Positions 6,579 to 12,403 of a stretch of 15,272 bases of DNA are shown here, piece by piece. The position numbers and the translations under genes are program-made. The stretch is taken from contig JAHFOP010000014.1 of the NCBI GenBank assembly GCA_023261605.1, positions 1 through 15,272 on the forward strand, written 5' to 3'. The first letter of the stretch is position 1. Each line of letters starts with the position of its first letter. Below the pieces are notes generated by a model. That model saw only the letters and a program-made list of their open reading frames with translations, did no database searches and was not told where the DNA came from. The DNA is from Candidatus Moraniibacteriota bacterium (GTDB lineage Bacteria > Patescibacteriota > Minisyncoccia > Moranbacterales > UBA2206).

Positions 6579-8378
6579 CTACCCCACATCTCCCACCTTC
6601 TGTAAATTGATGAGTTTTTGATAAAGTCCGCCTTCCAATTGAGAAAGTTCCGTGTGACTGCCAACTTCAGCCACTCGACCATGCTCCAAAACCACAATTT
6701 TGTCAGCTTTTTGGATGGTACTCAAGCGATGAGCGATGATGATGACCGTTCTGTTCTTACTGATTTTTTCCATCGCGTCTTGGATAAGTTTCTCTGAATA
6801 GGAATCTAGACTTGAGGTAGCTTCGTCAAAAATCAAAATTCGTGGATTGGCCAAAATGGCACGCGCGATGCCGATACGCTGACGTTGTCCGCCAGACAGT
6901 TTGATACCACGCTCTCCCACTATTGTATCGTAACTATCTTTCAGGTTTGTAATAAATTCTTCGGCATTGGCAATTCTGGCCGCCGCTCTAATTTCTGTCA
7001 TACTTGCATTTGCTTTAGCGTAAGCTATATTTTCACAAATAGTCGTATTGAACATCTCCACTTCTTGCGGCACGATGGAGATAAATTTTCGAAATCCATA
7101 CAAGTCATATTCACGCAAATCACGCCCATCCAAAAGCACCGCTCCCTTATCTGGATCATAATGACGATAGATCATGCGCACCACAGTGGTTTTGCCACCA
7201 CCCGAAGGACCCACTAGCGCCGTCACGCAACCAGAAGAAATTTTCAAATTGACATTATCCAGTGCTTTAGCATTGGATTCGTGATAGCTATAACTGACAT
7301 TCCTAAATTCAATGGCGCCCCTAACGTTTTCCGGCCGAATGCCTCGCTCTGGATTTTTGATTTCCGGCTCTTCCAAATTAAGATCATACAAACGTTCTAC
7401 AGCATCGGCTGATTCCATAATACGATCATAGAGACGCGAAATACGATACAGTGAAAGCAACGCCTTCTCAGAAATTGTATAAACAAACACCAAACTACCC
7501 ACCGTAATTTTTCCATGAATTACCAAATATACCCCAAAAAACAAAATGGAAGCTCGACCCAGATCAATCACAATATTTCTGATCCAATTATATCGTAACA
7601 ACTGCCCATATTCCAAATTGAAAACATTTTTGACTTTCTCGGTCGCTTTTTTGAATTTTCGATATTCCTGCCTCTCCTGAACAAATGATTTGACCGTATT
7701 GATATTGATGATTGATTGCGCCATGATACCAGCAGCTTCTTCCTCGCTATCATAACGCGAAACACGAAGCGGATAGACGCCCCGATTTATTTTCAAAGTC
7801 AAAAAGACAAAGATTGGCACGAAAATCGAAACTAGAAGCAAAAACACCCAGTTAACCCACAACAGCACAATAGCCGTGAAAATAATCTGAAAGATAGTCG
7901 GCAACACTTCCCAGAAAAAACTGCCAAATAGGTTGTTAATTTTATCCACTCCTCGACTAATCTTCACCACTTTTCCTCCGGTATTTTCTCTTTCGTGATA
8001 ATTCAAATCCAAAAATATCATCTTATGAAGAGCGTTGTTATACAGATAGGCTGTCATATCGGCCAAAATAGTGAAAATTTTTCCATCGGTAAAAAGAAAA
8101 TCCACAATAGAAATAGTCTGACTGATAAGTAGCATCGCTCCCACCAGAAGGACTATCGGACCGAATTGCGAAACGTCTAAAGTAGTGATCTTATCAATGA
8201 TAACTTTCAAGATATATGGACCAACCAGATTCAAGGCCTCAATGAAAAATATCGAAATCGCCACTTGCATTATATGCTTATGACTAGGCGCGAGAAGTTT
8301 CCACGTTTTCACCCAGAAATCTTTCAGATTAATCTTTCCCACTATTTCATTCTTTTTTTCAGCTTTCTTAGCTTTCAT
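6579..8378 (-). CDS. ABC exporter, fused membrane and ATPase domains, canonical (likely homodimer)
   Basis: A 599-residue half-transporter of the MsbA/multidrug exporter type. Residues about 35-320 hold the six-helix transmembrane domain, with a charged cytoplasmic N-terminus. The ATPase domain follows: Walker A GPSGGGKTT (390-398), Q-loop VPQE (436-439), signature LSGGQRQR (494-501), Walker B ILIFDEA (514-520) with Glu519, D-loop SSLD, and H-loop His550 in IIAHRLST. All catalytic residues are intact, so a homodimer with two active sites is expected. This contrasts with the exporter pair at 12404-15272. The substrate is unknown; possible cargoes are lipids, peptides or drugs. It is the first gene of the minus-strand run, with a likely promoter at 8424-8452. 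ATG start; a GGAG lies too far upstream (about 30 bases) to act as a normal ribosome site. Confidence 0.93.
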   Translation of the reverse strand: MKAKKAEKKNEIVGKINLKDFWVKTWKLLAPSHKHIMQVAISIFFIEALNLVGPYILKVIIDKITTLDVSQFGPIVLLVGAMLLISQTISIVDFLFTDGKIFTILADMTAYLYNNALHKMIFLDLNYHERENTGGKVVKISRGVDKINNLFGSFFWEVLPTIFQIIFTAIVLLWVNWVFLLLVSIFVPIFVFLTLKINRGVYPLRVSRYDSEEEAAGIMAQSIININTVKSFVQERQEYRKFKKATEKVKNVFNLEYGQLLRYNWIRNIVIDLGRASILFFGVYLVIHGKITVGSLVFVYTISEKALLSLYRISRLYDRIMESADAVERLYDLNLEEPEIKNPERGIRPENVRGAIEFRNVSYSYHESNAKALDNVNLKISSGCVTALVGPSGGGKTTVVRMIYRHYDPDKGAVLLDGRDLREYDLYGFRKFISIVPQEVEMFNTTICENIAYAKANASMTEIRAAARIANAEEFITNLKDSYDTIVGERGIKLSGGQRQRIGIARAILANPRILIFDEATSSLDSYSEKLIQDAMEKISKNRTVIIIAHRLSTIQKADKIVVLEHGRVAEVGSHTELSQLEGGLYQKLINLQKVGDVG

Positions 8379-8423
8379 TTTTTTCTTAGAAACAAAAAAT
8401 TAGAAGGGTTTCTCCTTTTTTCA

Positions 8424-8452
8424 ACGATACCACAAACCAGCTATAATCGCAA
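8424..8452 (-). promoter_or_regulatory. Sigma70-type promoter with extended -10 for the ABC exporter run
   Basis: On the minus strand TTGCGA (8447-8452), a 17-bp spacer and TATCGT (8424-8429) preceded by TGG, an extended -10 element. The expected transcript start is near 8417, giving a leader of about 40 bases before the ATG at 8378. It lies back to back with the plus-strand promoter at 8480-8508, as expected between divergent genes. Confidence 0.55.
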
Positions 8453-8479
8453 GTTAAGCCTTTTTTAGGATAGTCGCCT

Positions 8480-8508
8480 TGGACAGAAAAAACGAAGTGT
8501 TGTATAAT
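8480..8508 (+). promoter_or_regulatory. Near-consensus sigma70 promoter placed for a leaderless mRNA
   Basis: TGGACA (8480-8485, 5 of 6 matches to TTGACA), a 17-bp spacer and a perfect TATAAT (8503-8508). Transcription should begin about seven bases after the -10, which is the A of the ATG at 8515. The mRNA would then start with its own start codon. Confidence 0.75.
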
Positions 8509-8514
8509 TTGGCT

Positions 8515-8763
8515 ATGGACACACTCATGAAAGCTGACATCTTTTTTTTCATCTCTTCCATCTCGTCAATCATTCTGACGTTGCTTTTTTGCATTGCCTT
8601 ATACTATTTCATCCGTGCCAGTCGCAATCTCTATCTCCTGTCTGAAAAAATCAAAACACATTTCAAAGAATCGGAAGAATTTATCTTTGATTTAAGAGAT
8701 AGATTAGAAAGCAATTTACTGTTTAGAATGTTTTTTTCACCCAAGTCAAAAAGAAAAAAGTAA
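8515..8763 (+). CDS. Small single-pass membrane protein, unrecognised (DUF948/YtxG-like layout)
   Basis: An 82-residue protein. Residues about 8-33 form one strongly hydrophobic helix (FFFISSISSIILTLLFCIAL), followed by a charged helical tail and a basic end (KSKRKK). The frame could be extended to a TTG at 8479, but that codon lies in the -35 box of a near-consensus promoter whose start point falls on the ATG at 8515, so 8515 is chosen; ATG 8527 is another option. Layout and partner (a YtxH-like gene 19 bp downstream) recall the DUF948-YtxH pairs of other bacteria. That is an analogy, not a demonstrated homology. Function unknown, perhaps envelope-associated. Confidence 0.7.
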   Translation: MDTLMKADIFFFISSISSIILTLLFCIALYYFIRASRNLYLLSEKIKTHFKESEEFIFDLRDRLESNLLFRMFFSPKSKRKK

Positions 8764-8782
8764 TTAAATAATTTAAATAAAT

Positions 8783-9187
8783 ATGCCAAAAAAAACAGAC
8801 AGCGCGAAAGCTATTAAGTTGGCCGTCCTCGGTGCCAGTCTCGCAGGGATTGCCGCCGGAGCCTATTTTGTCTTCGGGCCAAAAGGTAAAAAACACCGAG
8901 AGCATGCCAAAGCTTGGGCTATCAAGATGAAAGGTGAAGTGGTGGAAAAATTGGAAACAGCCAAAGAAATTACTGAACCAATCTATCTCAACATCATTGA
9001 TGCTGTGACCAAGGAATATAAAAAAGGCAAAAAAGCCAGCCAACCGGAAATTGAAGCCTTAGCAAATGATTTGAAAAAACATTGGAAAACGATGAGCAAG
9101 CTGGCCATCGCTGCCAAAGCTGATCTAGCCAAGAGCACCAAAAGCGTCGTTAAAACTGTCAAAAAAGCCACCCAGAAAAAAGCCTAG
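8783..9187 (+). CDS. YtxH-like small membrane protein with lysine-rich tail
   Basis: A 134-residue protein. After a short polar start, residues about 12-31 form a Gly/Ala-rich membrane helix ending in FVFGPKGKKHREHAK. This matches the YtxH pattern: a glycine-rich helix, then aromatic-Pro-x-Gly-Lys-Lys. The rest is charged amphipathic helix, and the last 20 residues are Lys/Ala/Thr-rich, similar to histone-like tails. It follows the previous gene by 19 AT-rich bases with no Shine-Dalgarno and is followed by a strong terminator at 9210-9239, so the two small genes form one transcript. YtxH proteins are often stress-linked in Firmicutes; the role here is unknown. Confidence 0.75.
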   Translation: MPKKTDSAKAIKLAVLGASLAGIAAGAYFVFGPKGKKHREHAKAWAIKMKGEVVEKLETAKEITEPIYLNIIDAVTKEYKKGKKASQPEIEALANDLKKHWKTMSKLAIAAKADLAKSTKSVVKTVKKATQKKA

Positions 9188-9209
9188 ATTTTTAAAAAAC
9201 TTTTGCAAC

Positions 9210-9239
9210 AAAAAACAAGACTGTGAAGTCTTGTTTTTT
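9210..9239 (+). terminator. Rho-independent terminator, 13-bp stem with GNRA-type loop
   Basis: Arms 9210-9222 and 9227-9239 pair perfectly over 13 bp. The loop GTGA fits the GNRA tetraloop pattern, and the right arm ends in six T. It lies 23 bp after the YtxH-like stop. The A-run at the left foot also lets it work on the other strand, but no minus gene ends here. Confidence 0.88.
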
Positions 9240-9265
9240 AAATTGACAGAAAATTACGACTCCAT

Positions 9266-9295
9266 TTGACTTTCAAGCCAAATTCGTGCTAAAAA
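9266..9295 (+). promoter_or_regulatory. Possible promoter for the 113-residue orphan gene
   Basis: TTGACT (9266-9271), an 18-bp spacer and TAAAAA (9290-9295) preceded by TGC, an extended -10. Expected start near 9302, with a leader of about 60 bases before the ATG at 9364. A perfect TTGACA at 9243-9248 has no good -10 partner. The placement between a terminator and a gene supports it, the -10 box is weak. Confidence 0.4.
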
Positions 9296-9352
9296 TAACC
9301 TAATAAGGAAACGGCACTCACGCCAAATTGCACATTCCATTGATGCCTGACG

Positions 9353-9358
9353 AGGAGG
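9353..9358 (+). promoter_or_regulatory. Perfect Shine-Dalgarno (AGGAGG) deciding the start at 9364
   Basis: AGGAGG followed by T, with five bases to the ATG at 9364. It is the only strong ribosome binding site seen in the window; the other gene starts are preceded by A/T-rich sequence. It argues against the upstream TTG (9328) and ATG (9343) in the same frame. Confidence 0.8.
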
Positions 9359-9363
9359 TTACT

Positions 9364-9705
9364 ATGCAAAAAAGAATACGCGTCAAAAAAGTCCCTTATG
9401 GAGAAGGTACTTTGTTCACATCACCGCTTTTTTCCGCTGATTTTTTGGCCAAAATCAGAAAGATTTTTCCCCAAAGATTACCCGAAGTATTATTCCTCTT
9501 AATAAATTTCGGCTGTGAATCACTGAGCACTGCCGAGCACAATGCGGATGCTTGGCTCAAAAAAGGGCTCCTTATTGAAGCCGAAAAACAAATCTACCCA
9601 CCTGATTACACGGGAGATAACAAGATGACTGAGGCTATCAATGAAATCATTGAAAACCTCAAGCAACTTATCCAAGATATCAAGAGAAACAATGCAAGAA
9701 AATAA
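9364..9705 (+). CDS. Unrecognised 113-residue protein
   Basis: I do not recognise this protein. It begins MQKRIRVKKVPYGEG, is basic at the N-terminus and lacks a signal peptide. A moderately hydrophobic stretch (LPEVLFLLINFGCESL, about 39-54) looks like a buried amphipathic helix, not a membrane span. It has a single Cys at 51 and ends in a helical, charged tail (ITEAINEIIENLKQLIQDIK-like, about 88-107). A compact helical cytoplasmic protein, possibly regulatory or nucleic-acid-binding, would fit, but nothing proves this. It has its own probable promoter, the window's only strong Shine-Dalgarno and its own terminator, so it is an independent transcription unit. These signals, unlike those of its neighbours, may mean foreign origin or high expression. 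Confidence 0.7.
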   Translation: MQKRIRVKKVPYGEGTLFTSPLFSADFLAKIRKIFPQRLPEVLFLLINFGCESLSTAEHNADAWLKKGLLIEAEKQIYPPDYTGDNKMTEAINEIIENLKQLIQDIKRNNARK

Positions 9706-9746
9706 ACAAACCAGAAAAGGCTGTCCGATTCAACTGGGCATGTCGT

Positions 9747-9775
9747 CGCCGATCATTTGATCGGCGTATTTTTTT
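9747..9775 (+). terminator. Rho-independent terminator after the orphan gene
   Basis: CGCCGATC (9747-9754) and GATCGGCG (9759-9766) form an 8-bp GC-rich stem with an ATTT loop, followed by TATTTTTTT. The T tract is on the plus side only, so it ends the plus-strand unit. It also marks the convergent boundary with the flavodoxin gene. Confidence 0.88.
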
Positions 9776-9799
9776 ATCAAAAAATAAATAATTTCGAAA

Positions 9800-10285
9800 C
9801 TATCCTTCAAATTCTTTTAGAAATTTCTCCATTTTATCTGTGAACCCATCCGACACTACTTCTTTAGTTTTGAGCGCAAGAGTCGCGACCGGACTGACAT
9901 TAATGATATGCCCCATCTCCGCGAAAGTTTTTTCATCTCCCGAGCCTCCCATTGTGCAAAAGAAGGCCACGCGATTTTTGAAATTGTTCTTTTGTTCTGC
10001 AAGATAGGTCCGCACCGGCACACTCAAAGTCCACGCCCAGATCGGCGTGCCAACAATCACCAAGTCAAATTCAGCTGGATTGAATTTCACTGCCTCTAGT
10101 TTGGTGAGTCTTTTTTTCATGGCATCGCGGCCACTTAGGAGATACCCTTTGGCACCGGCACGAGAGACTGTGTCATAAATTTCTTCCACACTCACCTCAT
10201 GACTGAAGCCTAATTTTTGCGCCAACAAGTCACCCACTTTTTTCGTCGTCCCCGTACGGGAATAATAAGCAATCAATATTTTCAT
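9800..10285 (-). CDS. Flavodoxin-family protein
   Basis: A 161-residue flavodoxin-fold protein. The FMN phosphate loop YYSRTGTTKKV lies at 7-17, and the flavin-edge loop VGTPIWAWTLSVPV at 78-91 contains Trp residues suited to stacking on the isoalloxazine. The third loop is FFCTMGGSGDEKTF (108-121), like flavodoxins of the NADPH:quinone/protoporphyrinogen-oxidase-like branch. It would carry electrons using FMN in the cytoplasm. No signal peptide. It is the last gene of the minus-strand run, 58 bp after the molybdopterin oxidoreductase. A 26-bp perfect palindrome ends ten bases before its ATG, which suggests its own control. FMN could be supplied by the riboflavin kinase at 6196-6540. Confidence 0.88.
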   Translation of the reverse strand: MKILIAYYSRTGTTKKVGDLLAQKLGFSHEVSVEEIYDTVSRAGAKGYLLSGRDAMKKRLTKLEAVKFNPAEFDLVIVGTPIWAWTLSVPVRTYLAEQKNNFKNRVAFFCTMGGSGDEKTFAEMGHIINVSPVATLALKTKEVVSDGFTDKMEKFLKEFEG

Positions 10286-10295
10286 ATTTTATGTA

Positions 10296-10321
10296 AGTAT
10301 TTAATTACGTAATTAAATACT
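10296..10321. repeat. 26-bp perfect palindrome upstream of flavodoxin, possible operator
   Basis: AGTATTTAATTAC (10296-10308) is followed directly by its reverse complement (10309-10321). It is centred on ACGT and leaves ten bases to the flavodoxin ATG. There is no T tract after it on either strand, so a terminator is unlikely. Size and symmetry fit a dimeric repressor site, for example of the MarR or TetR type. The regulator is not in the window. Confidence 0.55.
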
Positions 10322-10343
10322 CATCTCAATTTTTAAGTAATTA

Positions 10344-11267
10344 TTATTTATTCTCAAACTTCGATCCACTCAAATCACCGTTATTATTGTAACCCGCACT
10401 CTCCCAAAACCCTTTATAATTAACATTGTCCGAAAGTTCAATTTTAGTGATCCATTTGATCCATTTATAGCCCCACTTTTGCTCGGCCACCAACTGAAAC
10501 GGAAAGCCACGTTCCGGTGGCAACTCCACCCCATTAAGATTGTCCGCCATGATGATGTCATTCTTCATGACATAACCCAAGGGAAAAGAAGTGGAATATC
10601 CGTCCGCCGCATAGAAAATGATTGCTTTCGCTTCCGGCTTGATCGCAATGTCTTTGAGAATATCCTTAACCAAGATGCCTTTCCAAAGTGCCTTCACACT
10701 CCAGCCTTCCACACAATTAAGTTCAACCACTTTTTGATAGGCTGGCAACCTTAAAAGTTCAGCGTAAGTATAGCTTTTTGGCTGATCCACTAGCCCAGTC
10801 ACCTCCAATTGATATTTCTGTTTGTCGATGTACTGCACTCCTTTAATGGAATTTTCGCGGAAGTCAGAAATTGAGCCCAGTTTCTCGCCTTGATATTCTT
10901 TGACTTCCACTTTTGTGAGATCCGTGACATGCTGCGGCCAATGACTGACTAAAAATATCCCCGCAAGCATAATGACGATTAAAGCCACGCCAACATAAAT
11001 TATTTTTGTCGTTTTTGGCGCGATCAACTTATCCAGCTTGATAAGCTCAAAAAACCATTGCCGTTTCAAAAACAGATGGACTAATATCAAAATAACCAGC
11101 ACTACGCCACTCCAGTCGTGATAGAAAGCCAGCTGAGAAGCGCTAATATAATCATAGACAAACAGAAAATACTTTTGCGTCTCCGACAAGCGAATGATGC
11201 CTGTGAAAAAAACAACGATAAATGCAAGTGTCATTAGAATAATCACTATGCGTTTGAAAATTTTCAT
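10344..11267 (-). CDS. Membrane-anchored molybdopterin oxidoreductase (sulfite oxidase/MsrP-like domain)
   Basis: A 307-residue fusion. Three membrane helices lie at about 5-25, 47-67 and 87-107. His50 and His64 flank the second helix and could bind heme, as in cytochrome-b-like anchors. From about 145 it is an oxidoreductase molybdopterin-binding domain (PF00174 type): VELNCVEGWSVKALWKG with Cys185 as the expected Mo ligand, then ADGYSTSFPL, ELPPERGFPFQLV and GYKWIKWITKIEL, ending with GFWESAGYN. Relatives include sulfite dehydrogenases and the methionine-sulfoxide reductase MsrP. There is no twin-arginine motif. By the positive-inside rule the catalytic domain would face outward. Its ATG overlaps the Nudix stop (ATGA), so the two are co-translated; the flavodoxin follows. 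The electron partner and substrate are unknown. Confidence 0.87.
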   Translation of the reverse strand: MKIFKRIVIILMTLAFIVVFFTGIIRLSETQKYFLFVYDYISASQLAFYHDWSGVVLVILILVHLFLKRQWFFELIKLDKLIAPKTTKIIYVGVALIVIMLAGIFLVSHWPQHVTDLTKVEVKEYQGEKLGSISDFRENSIKGVQYIDKQKYQLEVTGLVDQPKSYTYAELLRLPAYQKVVELNCVEGWSVKALWKGILVKDILKDIAIKPEAKAIIFYAADGYSTSFPLGYVMKNDIIMADNLNGVELPPERGFPFQLVAEQKWGYKWIKWITKIELSDNVNYKGFWESAGYNNNGDLSGSKFENK

Positions 11268-11758
11268 TGAGTTTTTTGATTTATAATTTCAAAACCTTTT
11301 TTAACCGCCTGCATTTCCGGATCATCCATTCCCTTGCCTGGAGTAAAAACTTTTTCCATCTCATTTTCGGCGATCCACGCATACCCAGAATGATCCCCTG
11401 GCTCAATCTTAATTTTTTCAATATTATCCATGAACTGTGCGAGATAGATCACTTCAATCGAATGTGACTTTTTAACTTCATTGATATAGGTAAAGACAAA
11501 AAATGGTTCCCCAACTTCGATATTCATCTCAAATTCCTCGTTGATTTCCCTCTTTAGGCCCAAGATTATTTCCTCGCCAAAATCAATATGCCCGCCAGGC
11601 AGCTCATAAACATTCGGTAAGAATTTTTTAGTTTCAGCGCGTCGTGGCATAAAAACTTTTTTCACGCCAGAAAAATCATGCCAAATAAAGGCACAGGTAG
11701 TGATAACTTGTTGCCCTTCAGCCGGCGTCTCACTGTCGTGAGATGTTTTTTGATTCAT
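11264..11758 (-). CDS. Nudix hydrolase
   Basis: A 164-residue Nudix-fold protein. The Nudix box starts at Gly56 (GGHIDFGEEIILGLKREINE, then EFEM): G56, E62, R70-E71 and E74-E75 match the metal-binding consensus, but the penultimate Gly is Glu77. The catalytic Glu pair is intact, so hydrolysis of a nucleoside-diphosphate-linked substrate is expected. The N-terminus (about 20 residues) is polar. The C-terminal part has GYAWIAENEMEKV, a usual substrate-side helix. It is annotated from ATG; the upstream kinase stop is 63 bp away and no Shine-Dalgarno is seen. It overlaps the molybdopterin gene by four bases. The substrate cannot be told: house-cleaning of oxidised nucleotides is the default guess. 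Confidence 0.88.
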   Translation of the reverse strand: MNQKTSHDSETPAEGQQVITTCAFIWHDFSGVKKVFMPRRAETKKFLPNVYELPGGHIDFGEEIILGLKREINEEFEMNIEVGEPFFVFTYINEVKKSHSIEVIYLAQFMDNIEKIKIEPGDHSGYAWIAENEMEKVFTPGKGMDDPEMQAVKKGFEIINQKTQ

Positions 11759-11821
11759 AATAGTTGTAATTATTTATTATTTTCCATCTCACAAAAAAAC
11801 ATTTTTAAACGCGTTATCTCT

Positions 11822-12334
11822 CTAGAAAATTTTAAGAACCTCTTCTATGACATCCTTACTAGATTGCGTGTCTGTCCGAATGATGATGGCGGCGGTGTTT
11901 TTTTCTTTTTGGAATATATCAAAAAGTTCTTTAAATCTTTCTTTGGAAATATTAGATATCCTACTCTTAGGATCTGCCAAAGCACTGGCCACTCGCGTGT
12001 CAAATCTTCGAGAAAGCTCTTCGAAATCAGCCTCAAGATTTATTTCTATGATTTTATAATTATGCGCGACCGCAAAATCAATAAGCTCTTGTCTCCGCTC
12101 TCTGAACAATCCACTGTCGCAAATGACATCATATTTCAACTCAGCTACCGCGCCGAGCACTGCTAACATAATAGCCTGCACATAGCTAGAACACTTGTCC
12201 GGAGTATACTGAGAAAAAGACCATTTTAATGAATCATAAGACAGATTAAAAAGACGCTCGCGACGCTGCAACAATTCCTTCACGATTGTACTTTTCCCAG
12301 AGCAAGAGCAGCCATTAAGCAATATGAATTTCAT
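11822..12334 (-). CDS. P-loop nucleoside/small-molecule kinase (AAA_33-type)
   Basis: A 170-residue cytoplasmic P-loop protein. Walker A is NGCSCSGKST (7-16). DVICDSGLF at 69-77 places Asp73 as the likely catalytic or Mg-binding residue. A lid-like region with Arg109-Arg110 and Arg114 (SRRFDTR) follows. The order and length fit the AAA_33/zeta-like group of small kinases and phosphotransferases, which act on nucleosides, polynucleotide ends, sugars or antibiotics. No antitoxin-sized partner is adjacent, so a toxin role is not supported. The gene follows the ABC exporter by 69 bp, and the sequence just upstream of its ATG repeats the core of the palindrome at 10296-10321. Confidence 0.78.
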   Translation of the reverse strand: MKFILLNGCSCSGKSTIVKELLQRRERLFNLSYDSLKWSFSQYTPDKCSSYVQAIMLAVLGAVAELKYDVICDSGLFRERRQELIDFAVAHNYKIIEINLEADFEELSRRFDTRVASALADPKSRISNISKERFKELFDIFQKEKNTAAIIIRTDTQSSKDVIEEVLKIF

Positions 12335-12341
12335 AGAATGG

Positions 12342-12355
12342 TTTAATCACGTAAT
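12342..12355. promoter_or_regulatory. Near copy of the flavodoxin palindrome core before the kinase gene
   Basis: TTTAATCACGTAAT matches TTTAATTACGTAAT at 10300-10313 in 13 of 14 bases. It lies seven bases before the kinase ATG, a similar place relative to the gene start. The flanks are less symmetric than at the first site. It could be a weaker site for the same regulator or a chance match in AT-rich DNA. Confidence 0.3.
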
Positions 12356-12403
12356 CTATTATTTGCCTCTAGTCTACACTAATGATAAAAACTTGCAAAA
12401 GTT

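Noticed and set aside
8479..8514. TTG at 8479 as start of the first small membrane protein
   Set aside because: The added codons lie within a near-consensus promoter whose expected transcript start is the ATG at 8515.
11678..12166. Plus-strand open frame of 162 codons
   Set aside because: It lies antisense to the kinase and Nudix genes, which have clear family motifs, and its translation shows no recognisable domain.
11822..12334. Zeta-type toxin of a toxin-antitoxin pair
   Set aside because: The P-loop fold fits broadly, but there is no small antitoxin gene next to it; the neighbours are an exporter and a Nudix hydrolase.
12384..12403. Hairpin AACTT-TTGC-AAGTT after the ABC exporter stop on the minus strand as a terminator
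   Set aside because: The stem is only five A/T-rich pairs and the T tract is short, too weak to call.
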